This document shows, one piece after another, positions 1-12,400 of a DNA stretch of 40,061 nucleotides (positions are counted from its first letter, which is position 1; each line of letters opens with the position of its first letter). The notes under the pieces were generated by a model. It did no database searches. It was not told the origin of the DNA and saw nothing but the letters and a program-made list of their open reading frames with translations. A program made the translations under genes and the position numbers. This stretch comes from Zygnema cylindricum. Its lineage: Eukaryota > Streptophyta > Zygnematophyceae > Zygnematales > Zygnemataceae. The DNA is taken from positions 95,166 to 135,226 of the forward strand of contig JBBHKE010001408.1 in NCBI GenBank assembly GCA_037447655.1, given 5' to 3'.

Positions 1-521
1 TCTATTTAGGGTTATTTTCAGTACGTTGTCGCTTAAATAGAGTGGTGTACGGTCGGTTTCAGACCGTAAATAAATGTACCTTTTTATGTTAAAAAGTACA
101 ATAAATTAGTTTTAGTAACCGCGGACGCATGAGAATGTGCGTTCTAAAAAGGAAAAAAACCCAGGTTGTAAAAAATCCCTCTCGCACATATTCGTCCGAC
201 AGCCGCGTTTCGACCGTGTGAATGTACGATTTGTGTACAATTTGTCAAATTTTGTACGGAGACCTATATTAGTGTAAGCATGTTTGCGACCGACATTTTT
301 TTTTTCAAAGATCCAAATTACCATAACCAAACAATTAGAATGTATGATTTTTTCCAAAATTTTCAAATTCTTAAATAGCGTACACCACGGTAATTATTTT
401 TATACGCTAAAAAAACTTACACGCTAATAACGATTGGCGGTGTAGTTATTTAGACAAAACAAATAAATATTCAAATATGTTAAAGGTTTAATTGTGTATC
501 AAAATTAATTCTTATTCTCCC

Positions 522-593
522 GGATCTGTGGCGCAATGGTAGCGCGTCCGACTCCAGATCGGAAGGTTGCGTGTTCGATTCACGTCAGGTTCA
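522..593 (+). tRNA. trnW-CCA: tRNA-Trp (CCA)
   Basis: A full intronless cloverleaf folds over 72 nt. The acceptor stem is GGATCTG with CAGGTTC (two G-T pairs), the D stem GCGC/GCGC, the anticodon stem TCCGA/TCGGA with loop CTCCAGA (U33 present, anticodon CCA), the T arm GCGTG-TTCGATT-CACGT, and the discriminator A. Internal promoter boxes A (TGGCGCAATGGTAG) and B (GTTCGATTC) are intact. It is very close to the land-plant nuclear tRNA-Trp gene as I remember it. CCA is absent from the DNA, as expected for a eukaryotic gene. A pol III stop follows. It is probably functional. Confidence 0.95.
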
Positions 594-614
594 ATCCTGA
601 AGACTCAGATTCAC

Positions 615-619
615 TTTTT
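615..619 (+). terminator. Pol III T-run terminator for tRNA-Trp
   Basis: A run of five T residues on the sense strand, 22 nt past the tRNA 3' end, is the expected RNA polymerase III termination signal. Confidence 0.7.
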
Positions 620-1087
620 CCCTTAAGTGGGCATGCATCGGATGGTTTTTAAGAATTTCCACAACTAAAATCGTGCGTTTCCAGTTTCGATGTCGATCTG
701 GACCCCAATACTTTTCGATATGCCAGTCTAGATACAGCAGGTCACAAAGAGTAATAAACGAAACGAAACCGCAATACAAGTAAATAAAACAACGTCATAC
801 GGGGCTGCAAAGTTTCGTACGAATTGGTCAAACGGATTGCAAGATACGGCTCCTCAAAGTTGCCAAAATTTTGACATCCCAAGTCGGTATTAAAAAAGGT
901 GGTTAGTCCACAAAAATTCACCAGTCTACGCCCTCACAGAACGCAGGGGCCAATCATTACACAGTACCGTGTAAGTGGAACTGTACTATAATACGGACAG
1001 AATCCGTATTCTACCGGAATAAATAATCTAGAAGTCCCCACACTAAAACCTAATTGCATAAAAGACAATCGAAAGTATTTGCAAAAG

Positions 1088-1609
1088 TACACCGTGAATC
1101 GCTATTAGCGTAATGAAATAGATAGCGTAATGAAACAATTAGCGTTATTTACGCTAATTGGGAATGTCGTTTTTTTTAGAAATAATTTTTATTCTAATTT
1201 TTCGTACACTCTAATTTGCAAAATGCTTTGTAAAAAAATTCGGTGCAGAATATCTCCACACTACAATATGTGCATGTACGAAATTGTTCAAATCGTACGC
1301 CGTCGCATTTTTTTTTCATCCGCGAATGCCGGAAAATATTTACGCAATTACATGTTAGCGCGACTACGGGATAGCGTGAATATCTTTTCTGTACTTTTCT
1401 ACTTAAAAAAGTACAAAAAGTACATCTCTGACAGACCGTACACCACACTATTTACGATAACACTATATTAGAGTCATGAATCCTATTTTATGGAACACCT
1501 CAAATAACGTGTAGGAACATTTAGAATGTCTAATTCTATTTGAGAATTTGCCCAAAAAAACAGGGTACCTCAATTAGCGTCCAACACGCTAATAGCGATT
1601 CACGGTGTA
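1088..1609. mobile_element. 522-bp TIR element with perfect 24-bp ends
   Basis: Positions 1088-1111 begin TACACCGTGAATCGCTATTA and are repeated exactly in reverse complement at 1586-1609 (24 of 24). The outermost TA on each side may be the target duplication, giving a TIR that starts CACCGTG; a TA duplication would fit the Tc1/mariner type, but this is inference. The interior is AT-rich, has no credible transposase, and contains more inverted GTAC motifs. Related ends are seen at 19573 (left-type), 19819-21017 (both ends) and near 2834 (right-type), so this is a dispersed non-autonomous family. Confidence 0.65.
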
Positions 1610-2193
1610 GCAACGACACTGTTAGAAATCCGACACGGTTATGCGACGTCATTGTGATCCAGAAATTGCGTCAGCCATATTTTTTAGCCGTCAGATGCAT
1701 GGAATCGAGAGGCCCTCCCGACGCGTCAAGATCTTTGACATTCCTGACTATGTGGACTTGATTACTGCCGCACGATATTACCGGACGCCCGTGAACAGTG
1801 CCGAGTATCAACCCGAAACAATCGGAGTACGAACGCTCCCATTTTGATGACGTCTCGGTGAGGACCGTTGATGACGTGGACACCTCTCTTAATCTGGGAT
1901 GAACAGTTACCGTCGGATCTATACAAATATCAGAAACAGCGCCACGTGTCCTTCAGGGCTGATGAAGTACACCAGAATCCCTGCGTTGACGACTTGACGT
2001 CCGTTGACGATTTGTACAATATTATTTGTACTTACAGCGACATTTTAATATCGAGAAGCTCAATATTGCGATATTTTAATTATATATCGGCACCCTGGTG
2101 CCAATACCGATATGTACCAATATATTGGACCGCGATACATCGAAGCGACGTTGGGTTGCAAAAAAAACCACCCCTCACCAGAGGTCGCAAACG
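1610..2193. other. Intergenic, no gene recognised
   Basis: Short open frames on both strands overlap each other and resemble no family. Around 2045-2130 there are CGATAT/ATATCG palindromic motifs similar in style to the hAT-like repeats at 8186 and 21964, which suggests old transposon debris. Confidence 0.4.
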
Positions 2194-2524
2194 GTTAACC
2201 GAAGCCGTAACCGACCGTTAACCAACCGCCCGCGTCGGATCCGGAACGGATTCGGTTGCCAAATTTGGGGGGCCGGGCGGATTCGGGCGGTTGATTCACA
2301 AAAAAAAAAAAAAATAGGTTACGGTCGGGAAAAATTGAAGGTTTTGTACTGTCCCTACTATCCAACATTATTGTACATTCTACTGTTGGTATCGTGGAAG
2401 GCATGAAAGAGGTGTACCACTATTTTTGTACTTTTTCGGGTACGGGCGGGTACGGTTAGTTGCGAGAAATCGAGATTCGGTTAACTTTTATTTTAGTAAA
2501 CGCGTTTCGGGTAACGGTTAACAA
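2194..2524. repeat. GGTTAACC-type inverted repeat, possible hAT MITE
   Basis: The left part carries CGGTTAACC, CCGTAACC and CCGTTAACC motifs (2194-2225) and the right part carries GGGTAACGGTTAAC (about 2510-2524) in inverted sense, around GC-rich CGGATTCGG blocks. This style of end is common in plant hAT-derived MITEs. No exact TIR border or target duplication could be fixed, so the limits are approximate. Confidence 0.3.
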
Positions 2525-2689
2525 TTTAGGAGCGTGACACAACCCAGTCATGCGTCGGGTACTCAGATTTTGAAAAAAAAAACGGTCGGTTTTGGTTATC
2601 TAAAATTTTGACTTTTGCGAACTCTGGCCCTCACCCCCTTTAGGGCGCCGAGGCGTACTTCTGTGCTGAATTTACACGCATGTCGGTTT

Positions 2690-2836
2690 TTAGATCTGAC
2701 GGTTGCGATTGAAAGGTAACATGTTCAGCTTCCGATTGACGGTCTTAAATTAAAATCTGACAAGTATAGAGAAAAGATGTTTTAAGTGGAGAAATAATTA
2801 TTAACACTAATAGGGATACACGGTGTAGCCTTCTAA
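2690..2836. repeat. Dispersed repeat, partner of 20868-21019
   Basis: Both copies run from ATCTGACGGTTG through GAGAAAAGATG and end in GATACACGGTGTA, in the same orientation and with moderate identity. The 20868 copy is the right end of the TIR element at 19819-21017, so this is an isolated right end of the same family. Confidence 0.55.
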
Positions 2837-3177
2837 CTACGTAAAAAATGTTTTTTGACAAAATAGGCTGCTGAGAAAAGCCAGTACAAAGGGGATCTTC
2901 ACACCAAGGAAAAATGAAAAGAAAAAAACAGAAAACCTGCAGAAGTGGACAAAATGGCAGTTCAACAAGCGACAACTTATAAGTCCCATTGAGAAACTAA
3001 AATATCTGCGCACATATCTCAAGAAGCGCAGGAATAAAAAAAAGGTAAGGTCGGTTGGACAGGCTGTTTTTCCACCAAACACAAAAAGGTAATTCGAACA
3101 CCGACATTATTGAACGTAATCTTGGAAGATCCTCTAAACTAGTAAAACCACAGATGTCTAATTTAAGAGAATGTCGC

Positions 3178-3270
3178 CACCGTCATCAATATCATCTTCA
3201 TTATCATTATCATTATCATCACTATTATCATCATCATGATCATCAAACATCACCAAACATCATCATGATC
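3178..3270. repeat. CAT/ATC trinucleotide microsatellite
   Basis: An imperfect run of CAT/ATT units, with several CATCATCAT and TTATCAT blocks, followed by CATCATGATCAT. It is outside any gene I can support. Confidence 0.8.
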
Positions 3271-3446
3271 ATAAAAAAAGGTAAAAAAGGTAAAGGTAAT
3301 AAAAAAGGTTGCAAACCCTTAGTAGTGATTAATTAGATGACTGCTTGAAACCAAAACCAATGCTCGTTTCAAAAGTCTACCAGTGGAAACCAATGCTCTT
3401 TCTTAGAGCGAAGAACGAGCAATATGAAACCGGAAATATTACTCCT

Positions 3447-6400
3447 TCAAAATTTAGGGAGAACAACTGAACCTGCCCATTCTGGAAAAGGACAAGAATA
3501 GGACCAGTCACTCCCAGAGTATTGAATACAGTGTAGCCAGAGAGATTCCTGTTCTTCCTCGTACCTGCAAACCACGAACAAACCCATGAAAACCCAACCT
3601 TAATTATTACGATAAATATAAACGACACTGCTCACCACTATTGGAGTCATTGAATTATTAGCGTCAAAACTTTAGTAGAATTAACTACGCTGCATTTTAA
3701 CACGTAGCTCATTATGAGTCACTTACTTAAATAGTGTCATTAACACTAATTTACAATTTTGGGTAAGATGACCACTCGCTAGAATTAGAGGAATTAAACT
3801 CTACTAGCGATGAGCACTACAATATGTCCAACGTAAACAAAAAAGAAAAAAACAAAAGACACTTGAAAACGATAAAAAATATGAAAGCAAAGAGGAAGCA
3901 AGAGGTCAAAACAGACAAAAGTTAAATAGCGACGAAAAGAGGCAAAACCAAACACTTGGAAGTAAAAGCGATGGAAAAAAAGGGAGAAAGACAACATATC
4001 AACAACAATTTTAGCAATACTAAGTTACAAAGCCACCAAAAAAGAATATAACTGAAAAAAAACAAAAAAAAACAAAAAAAAACAACAACGTCATTTGCCA
4101 CAAAAAACAGTTCAACCCACCCGGTGGCTCCCAAATCAGGACATTGTGTACACATGTCGTCGATATCGAACAACTTTTCCGTTCCGTTTTTTGTTCCGTT
4201 TTCCGTTCCACTCTTCATATTTTCAGATAACTCTCCAACTGATCGAGCTTCGAACTTTGAATGTGACGTGACATAATCCACACCCAGAACCTCCTCCTTT
4301 CCCTTGTCGGTTGATTCAGATGATGGCAAACATCTCTCCCTCTCCTCCTTCGCTTTCCCACCCTCTCCCTTTTTCCCATCCTCTCCCTTTTTCCCGTCCT
4401 CTCCCTTTTTCCCATCCTCTCCTTCATTCCCACCAATCTCTTCCTTATGGATCACACTCTCTCTCTCTTCAAGATCCCCCCGCGATGATTTCTCTAAAGG
4501 CTCTTCAAGACTCAACAATTTCTCCTCCCTCCCCCTCGAATTCCCATTAGTCTCTCCCTTCTGGTCCATATTCTCTCTCCCATTCCCTCTCTCTTCAGGA
4601 TCCAAACGTGGAGCTTTCCTTAAAGGCTCCTCTGGGATCTCTCTCTCTCTCAGAAATGTGACGTCTACGCTGTTTTTGTCTTCTTCCCTCTCACTCGCCT
4701 CTGCAACAACAGCTTCACACCAAAACAGAAGGTGAGAAGCACAAAAATATGGTAAGAAAAAAACAAATACTCCGAAAAAAAACAAATTCTCTCAGAAAAA
4801 TTAGCAAATACTCTCAGAAAAAACAAATACTCTCAGAAATTGCGATCCCTCTGAGCAGATCAAAGCGGCGATCAATCGAAATCCCTCGTCCACTCTCGCT
4901 CCACCAAAAAATTCCGATCAGGACAAAATCAAAGGAAAATCCAGCAGGTAAAGGGAAAAGGAAATCAGGCAAAGGAGGGGAGGAGGTCATACCGGGGAGG
5001 GATCGGGGAAGATGCGGTTGGCGTTCGGACAGAGGGAGGGAGAGGGAGAAGGAGAGGGAGAGCGAGAGTGAGAGGGAGAGCGAGAGCAAGAGGGAGCCTT
5101 GATGAGCTCTTTAAAATCCCTCACGTGGCTTACCAGTTCCTTTAACTAATAAGCTTGACAGCTGCCCCTTTGTACTCTCCAAATGGAAAACTACTTCTGT
5201 TGTTTTTTTGTCTTTTATGGTTTTTGTTTCCTTTGGTTTCTCTACTAGTGCTCTCTTTTTTAGAGCCATTCTTGCAGCCTCATTGGCTGTGGTTCCCGCT
5301 ATGGACCGAAATCCGTCTTTTGTGAGATAAAGAAAATCGTTGGCGATAGGATGACCAAGATGCTCCAAATGGACTCGAATCTGGATAAGAAATATGAAAA
5401 GGTTTTTATTTGGGAGTTGCCTTTACAAAGTTATGAACGAGGCGTAAACCTTTTTGCTAATTTTTTTTGGAGATTTTCCGTGACTTTTATGAGGATTTTA
5501 GGGTTTTCTACGGCAGCTAAGATAAAAGTTAAAGGGTGTTTTGCCTTTGGGATGCCAAAGATGTAAAAGTGAGTCTATAAAAAATAAAGGAAAAATAAGT
5601 AACGGTGAAACTTAATGAATGAGATTTTTAGAGGGTTTTTGAAGGGCTTTCACTCGGGAATTTAAAAGGTTTTTCAGGGTTTGGGCTCAATAGACCTTTT
5701 TCACCATCCAAATGCCATGACATCAAATTTTGAAAAATACATCTGCCTCTCTGTTTTTCTTCTCTCAACCAGACTATAATTTGTTCTCTCCCCCTTCCCT
5801 CCCTTTACAAAACCCTTCATAAACCCTCCTAGATTCCCATTTTCCCCCCCCTTCCCCCCCCCCCCCGGGGCCCCGCCCCCCCCCCCCCCCCTCTCCCTCC
5901 CTCATCTCATGAAATCTCGCAATCAAGCCCCCCTCAATCGCTCTCCATCCTTATCTTTACCCAGCCACCTGCTGAGTTCCCACCGCTCTTTCTCTCTCTC
6001 TTTCTCCTTCTTCACCTAAACATACCCCTCCACCTCCCCTCCTCTCTGTCCTTCTCTCTCTCTCCCTCCCCCCACCCACCTGGTGCGTCCGTCCAGTCTT
6101 TGGCATACATAGGACAATGCTGGAATCCCCATTTGTACCCAATCGTCGAAATCGAGTACAAGCATCTTTTGGGTTTTGCCGAGTATCAATTACCTCCTCT
6201 CCTTCGTTTTCTTTTCCTAAAGCATCTCTCCTTTTTTTCCTCTCTTTTCTTTTACTGACTTGCTCCTTTACTGCAGCTTTTGCTTCCTCCACCGACGCAG
6301 TCAACTGGCAGGAGCCGAAAAAAAAAAAAAAAAAACAGGGTAAATGAAAAAATACTAGACAAAGAAAAATGGAAAACAATTTGATAGCTGGAACTTGCAG

Positions 6401-9400
6401 TGTTGCATATCGAGGAGGATTTTGCGATCATCAATATGTGACATTTCTAGGAACCTTGATATCCGGTATATCAAAACAGTATATTAGTTTGTCTACTATT
6501 GCCACATGTTGCATCATCATTATGACAAATTTTGTTCTTATCTGCGCCGGTTCAAAAATGCTGTGCCAGCTGGAACCATTTGGAAGCAAGTTCTAACACT
6601 AAAACCCAAAAAAACTCAAAAAAAACATAAAGAAACCCTAAAAATACCCTTGAAAGACCCTGAAACAAACTATCTGGGAGGTGTGGTACAGTGCATCTTT
6701 AGAGTTAACTCTAATAGGGATGGGTGGTAAGGTTCCTAACTCTAAAACTCAAAAAAACATTAAAAAATTCTAACTCGGAGGTGTGCTAGAGTGCACCTTT
6801 AAAGCGTAATTAGTAGTAACTACATTAATTGAGTTAGTGAATTATTTCCATTAGAGCAGTTTTAATAGTAACTAGACTAAAATAGAGTAAGCAAGTTATT
6901 TGCATTAAAGCTGTATTAGTAGTAACTACACATGGATCATTTTGGGCCACCTGCTTAAACAGTATTATTAAACATTTTTATGATTTTGGGTAAAAAATAC
7001 TCGCGACTGATCAGAGTTGTTTATTAATTAACTAACTACTGTTGCAAAATGACCCTTCCGTTTCTGTCCCTGTAAAATGTCTCCCTCAAAATTCCCTACA
7101 AAACCCACTATTACCTCAAAAAACCCTTACAATGAAGACTGCGGAAAAAAAAAAAAAACTAAAACTAAAAAATAAACATATAAATTAAAAATGAAAGTTT
7201 ACCTCCACATGGCTACGACCTTCCACAGAGTTGTAGGCCACAGGAGCATTCAATTCAATCTGTATCATTTTCATTAAACATAATAATAAAAAGAATGTTA
7301 GATGTTTTCATTATTAGATTAAATGTTAATATATTGCAAAACTTAACAAGAAAGAAAACAAAACAGACACGAATAAAAACCATGAGATATGGGATTCGGA
7401 TTTGTCACATTCATTGTCTGAACTTTCCTTTAACTATTACAAAATAAATTTCAAAATAAAGAAGAAAAACTTTGGTAAGAAGTTCACATGGAAAAATACT
7501 AAAATACAATAGGATACCTTGTACTAAAAGAATTATTAGGAACTTACTTCTCCTTCCGGGAAGATTCCTATGACCTTGGCGACATATTCCTTTTGTACGA
7601 CACCAGCCTCGATCTGATAAGAAAAAAGAGTAAAGGGCGAACAGTCTTTAAAATAACAGACAACAAAGGGACAAGATAAAGGGGATAAAAGGGATAGAAT
7701 AAAGGAGAGCAAATAGAAGGAACTTAAAACTGGATTAATTGACAGGAATTCAATAACAGTATGCAAAATAATAGGAGTTCAATGAAAGGGACCATACAAC
7801 ATAAAAAGGGAGGATAGTGTTACAGGAAAAGCCATACGGAAAAAATCGAAACCAGTAACAGAATTATTAAAAAAAAAAAAGTTTTAGCCAATGTCCAACA
7901 GTGAACAAAGCCAAAAAATGCACGTCTTTAACAATGTCCTTTGGAACATACCAACACATCTTGACTTCAAAGCTTCCATAAGTTTAACTTTCTGGTGAAA
8001 GTGATTCACCAATTAATCTCACAATCGGACACTTTTACAGTTAACCGCCCGAAAAGTACTACAAAGTGCAACGTATTTTTTCGTCAAATTCCGTACATTT
8101 CCCGTAAAAAGCCGTACATTTCACGTAAATTTCCGTTCAGTTTACCGGACAGAAAGCATTCCGGACAGAAAGTACAGAAAGTACAAATATATCGGGACCG
8201 CTGACCGTTCGATAACGATAACTATCGGTATCGGTGTTATCGCGATAAGTTTTTTACCGATACACAACACTAATATATATATATATATATACCGATACCC
8301 ACAATTACTTTTCATTTGTTTGGTATTGTCTTTGCAGCATTACAATGTCATTTCGAACAATTTCATGTGAAATGTTTTTGGATTATCTACACTAAAACAC
8401 TCATGTTTTGTACCAAACATAATGTTTGACTTCGACTTATCCGTTAAATTATTCATCAACAGAAACTTAAAAACAATGCCTCAGACAAAACTAATAGCTT
8501 TACAGGATAAAGCGTTTGGGGCATAAAAAGCAGAACGAGATTCCATCGGCTTTCAACAATTAATGATGATTCGTTTCATCTTCAATATAAGAAAAGCAAA
8601 AATTTAGAATCTCACACGTTCATGAATACAATCCCTTGGAAAGCAAGTCAGGTTTAGAGTTGTAAACCAACAATAAGGGCTTTCCAAACGTCTACTCTGT
8701 GAAAAACCTGCTAAAAGCCGATCAGGTTTCAAATTAGGGCTTTCAATTTAGAACTTTTTTCAATGCAGAGGATTCAATTTTGGTTTCTTAAAATTAGGGT
8801 TTAGTAAGAAAGGAAGGGGGCTTACATCCTGCCTAAATTTGTCAGCTGAAGTCGGACTACGAGCCAAAATGAGGAGCCCCGAGACAAGCCGGTCAAGTCT
8901 GTGGATGGCTACCATCCCCCCCTCCCCAAAAGCGTCAACAATATTTTGTGGTAAAACAAACACATCAAAATTACTCAGGACGGATCCCTTCATAACATAT
9001 GGATATATGTTATACAATAACCAAAATCGTGAAACAGTATGAACTATATTGTAAAGCATTCTCCGATAGTAACATTCTGTTTGGCTTGTCAAGGTGCAAG
9101 AGCAGGTAAAAACATGGGAGATAATTCCAAAAAGGGAAAAAAGTAACAGGCAGCATTTCCATTCACTTTTTCAGCATGAAAAAGAATATTGATAGGCGAG
9201 TATGACAGGGATCATACGGAAGAGCTTCCCGTAGTTATGCTCAGCTTGCAGAATACTAAGAACGGTATTTTTCCGATATTGTCCACATGGATGCACCTGA
9301 AGAAGAAATACAGAGAGGGTAGTTTTCTTAAAAACAGAGTATAAACTTCATCCAAAACGGAAAACTTTCAGCAAGTAACAACTATATGCGTACGTTGTAA

Positions 9401-12400
9401 CAAGCACAAAGAACCAGCAATGGCGGTTCAAAATTATATTCTTTTGTGGAACGATTTGAACTTCAGGAAAAATAATGTCTTAATTTTCTATTTTTCTGAT
9501 GAAAAGTTGTGCTACCATAGTACCCACCCCTCTTCAACTCTGCGGCAGTTCAATAATTATTAAATTGTATCCTACAAATTGAACTTTGAACACTGAATTT
9601 TAAGGGATTTGAACTTAGTTCCATTCAATCTTTATTAATAATGAACGTTACAATTGTAATATGTCTAGATAGACCGTCAACAATAGCATGTGTGAACTTT
9701 GGTTTGACAGAACGGAGAGGTACCTAGATGAGTTCTTTACATAATGCTGATCCTATAGGTGTTTGAACATTTCCATGTAGAAATTTGTCGGTTTTGAACT
9801 TAACAACATTATTAAAAAAGTTCAAATGGCCCAAACCCTAATTAATTAAAGTTCATAGGGGTGCTACAGTAGTTTGAATAAAAAATATTCACTTGGCTAA
9901 ATTATACATGGCCGTTGTTTGTGTAACAAATTGCCCTAGAAAATAATGTTGTATATTTGGTAAAAACATTTAACAGTCAAAGTTAAGCTTGATACTGTTT
10001 ATCGTGAAACGCTTTTCAATGGATAGTAGTAACATAAAAAGAACCATAACAAATGATAATAAATTGGTATAAGCAATGTCGTGATATTTACTCATAATCA
10101 AATGATAAACACTGTCGTAAATAATTGCGTAACTTTGATTTTTTTCTCCAAATTGTGATGATAGCTTTCTCCCACTATTTATGAATAACACAACTTCACT
10201 TTCTTAACTTAAAAGAGCATATACTTTATTATATTAGATGACATGCCAAGGACAAACCATTACTTTAAGAAACGTAACTAGAGCTCATGTAATTTATAGG
10301 GCTTGACACCATCTTCAACACAAGATCTCAATCCATACAGTAAGCTTTTATAGGCTCCTCCACAACATCTACATGAAGCTTTAAATGAGAGGAGAAGATT
10401 TTTTTGTTGCTATTGAGTGGTTTTCAAATGAGCAACTGATGAAACATATCTGGATAGTCATAAATCTTAAACTACAAACCAATGGCCAATCTGGAAGGCG
10501 CTAAACAACAAAAACCATTCATTAAATGAAAGATTACAGAGCTGTTTTACAGGTTTCAAGTGCATGTTGTATTATAAACATACATGAACAGATAAATTAT
10601 GTGAATGTGCTTGCGCCTCCATACCTATCATGCATTTTCTGTATTAACCGCTGATATAAAATGGAGCAGATATTTGTTTTGACGTTTCAGAGGATTGGAT
10701 TTTTCTTATATTGCACTATTTTTGAAATATTTATGTAAAGTTCAAGAGATGGGTTGTACGGTACATGCATAATGATATATACATATCTGCATTTACATGC
10801 TTTGGCAATCAGACAAGGTTTAGAATTAACAAATGTTTTAAACTTGGTTGGGTAAGGAAACTGTCAATAGTTCATACCAAATAAGACACAAATGAACCTA
10901 CACATAAAACAGCTCTGAGTAACACTGGAGCCACTTTGTTGACCAAAACCTTTTGGGCCGAAAAAATTTAATTATTTACTTTGATTTGATAGACACCTGC
11001 GAGTCTGAACATCCTTGTAGCTGCATTAGAGTTGCTGAAAAGAGCAAAGTAACAGAACTTACCGGCATAGAACCCGGTTTGCAAACTGTGATAACATCGG
11101 GGCTCTCCTCCAAAACCTCCACAGGCCCTGCAAGTACAGGCGGTTCATGCCTGTCCCAAAAAATTTCACACGAAATTTTCACTATGGGAATAATTCCCCA
11201 CTGTTTGTTGACTATGCACGAAGTTTGCGCACTTCTAATTCATATATAAAAGTATGGCTGCAAAAGCTCAACACAACTAGAGGGGTTGGAAAAAAATAAG
11301 GTTTCCATCATCGTCAAATGCTCAGAAAGTTTCAAATCATCAAATGCTCAACAGCCTGTTAAAAAGGCCTGAAACACCAGATTTTTACTCTTGTATCAGG
11401 TGGTTACTTTAACCCTAAGAGATTTGTTAATGGCATCGGTAGCATTCCTCAAGACATATGTCCGTCTTTTAGGGAAAGCGCAAGTGGAGAGCCTACTCCA
11501 ACGAATTATTGTGCAAGAAGTAAATAAATAGAAACATATATAAAAACTATAATTACTCTTAGTAGTGCCAGTAACTCTGCATAGGTAAATCCCTTATAAA
11601 GAAGAAGGATTTAGCTAGTTTTTTTCTTCTAAGCCTTGATTTCTTTTGTCAACAAAACATACTGAACCTGACTTTAAACTCAGTGAAGTTGAGGAAAACA
11701 TAATGCACAATCGATTTGCCGGTGAAGAACTAAAACATCATCCCAAACAGGAAAGTTTGAAAGCGTGACTTGCCGTGCAGGAGTTGCGAGCAAAACAAAG
11801 AGCACAATAACCATCGTTACGGAAAAGCTTAAGAGTTCAAAAAGATGGATACCATTTTCTTGTCACAGGAGTATTAACTTTTAAAAGAACTCTCTATAAA
11901 TGTCAAAGGATGTCCTCGTGCAGAAGTTGAGAACACATACCTGTGGACAAAATGAACAATTGTCTGTGAATCCTTCAAACGAAAGGTTGGGTCTACTTTC
12001 TTTCCAGCAACCTTAATCCGCCCCGCCTCAATCGCTCTGACCTGTTCAATAAACCAAACGGATAGATTTCAGCAAAAACAGTTAAAATAATAAATTGTTA
12101 TGAGATGGGGATTTAATTAAAGGCTTAATACCAGGCACGTTTCGTGTGCTAAATGTTAGACTCTCCCATTTCTCCCCCCTTCCTTCATTTATCGCGTGGG
12201 TGTGTGTCTTGGTAACATAAAAGTACAGGCGATATAGCTGTATCAATTTTGTGACTTATGTAATTGGAGCTTCAATGAATTCCTATTGCATCTTCTAAAT
12301 TGGAACGACCATGCTCCTTCAAGTTGGCATTTTTTTTCCTACCCAACTTTACGAATACTGTCTGACAGTGCTATAATTTCACTCAACTGGGCTCGAAAGC

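Larger units (their letters stand above)
34..1454. repeat. Inverted repeat pair around the tRNA-Trp gene
   Basis: The 21-bp arm at 34-54 (TAAATAGAGTGGTGTACGGTC written 20 at a time begins TAAATAGAGTGGTGTACGG) is matched in reverse complement at 1434-1454 with one difference. Inside both ends there are further loosely similar GTAC-rich stretches in inverted orientation. This could be the two ends of a roughly 1.4-kb DNA transposon, but the right arm lies within another TIR element (1088-1609), so the boundaries cannot be settled by eye. No transposase is seen. Apart from the tRNA, 594-1087 holds nothing I recognise. Confidence 0.3.

Noticed and set aside
3178-3270. His-rich coding region
   Set aside because: Explained by a CAT microsatellite; no flanking coding signal.
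3922-4120. Extension of exon 11 past the donor into a Phe-rich membrane-like tail
   Set aside because: A donor at 4120/4119 joins in phase to the exon at 3564, which restores the conserved C-terminus; the Phe-rich text is a T-rich intron.
4304-4735. A 143-codon Ser/Pro/Phe-rich plus-strand frame
   Set aside because: Antisense shadow of exon 11 of the pseudouridine synthase gene, kept open by its low-complexity purine-rich composition.
6600-6660. AAACCCTAAA-like words suggesting plant telomere repeats
   Set aside because: Single scattered occurrences without a tandem array.
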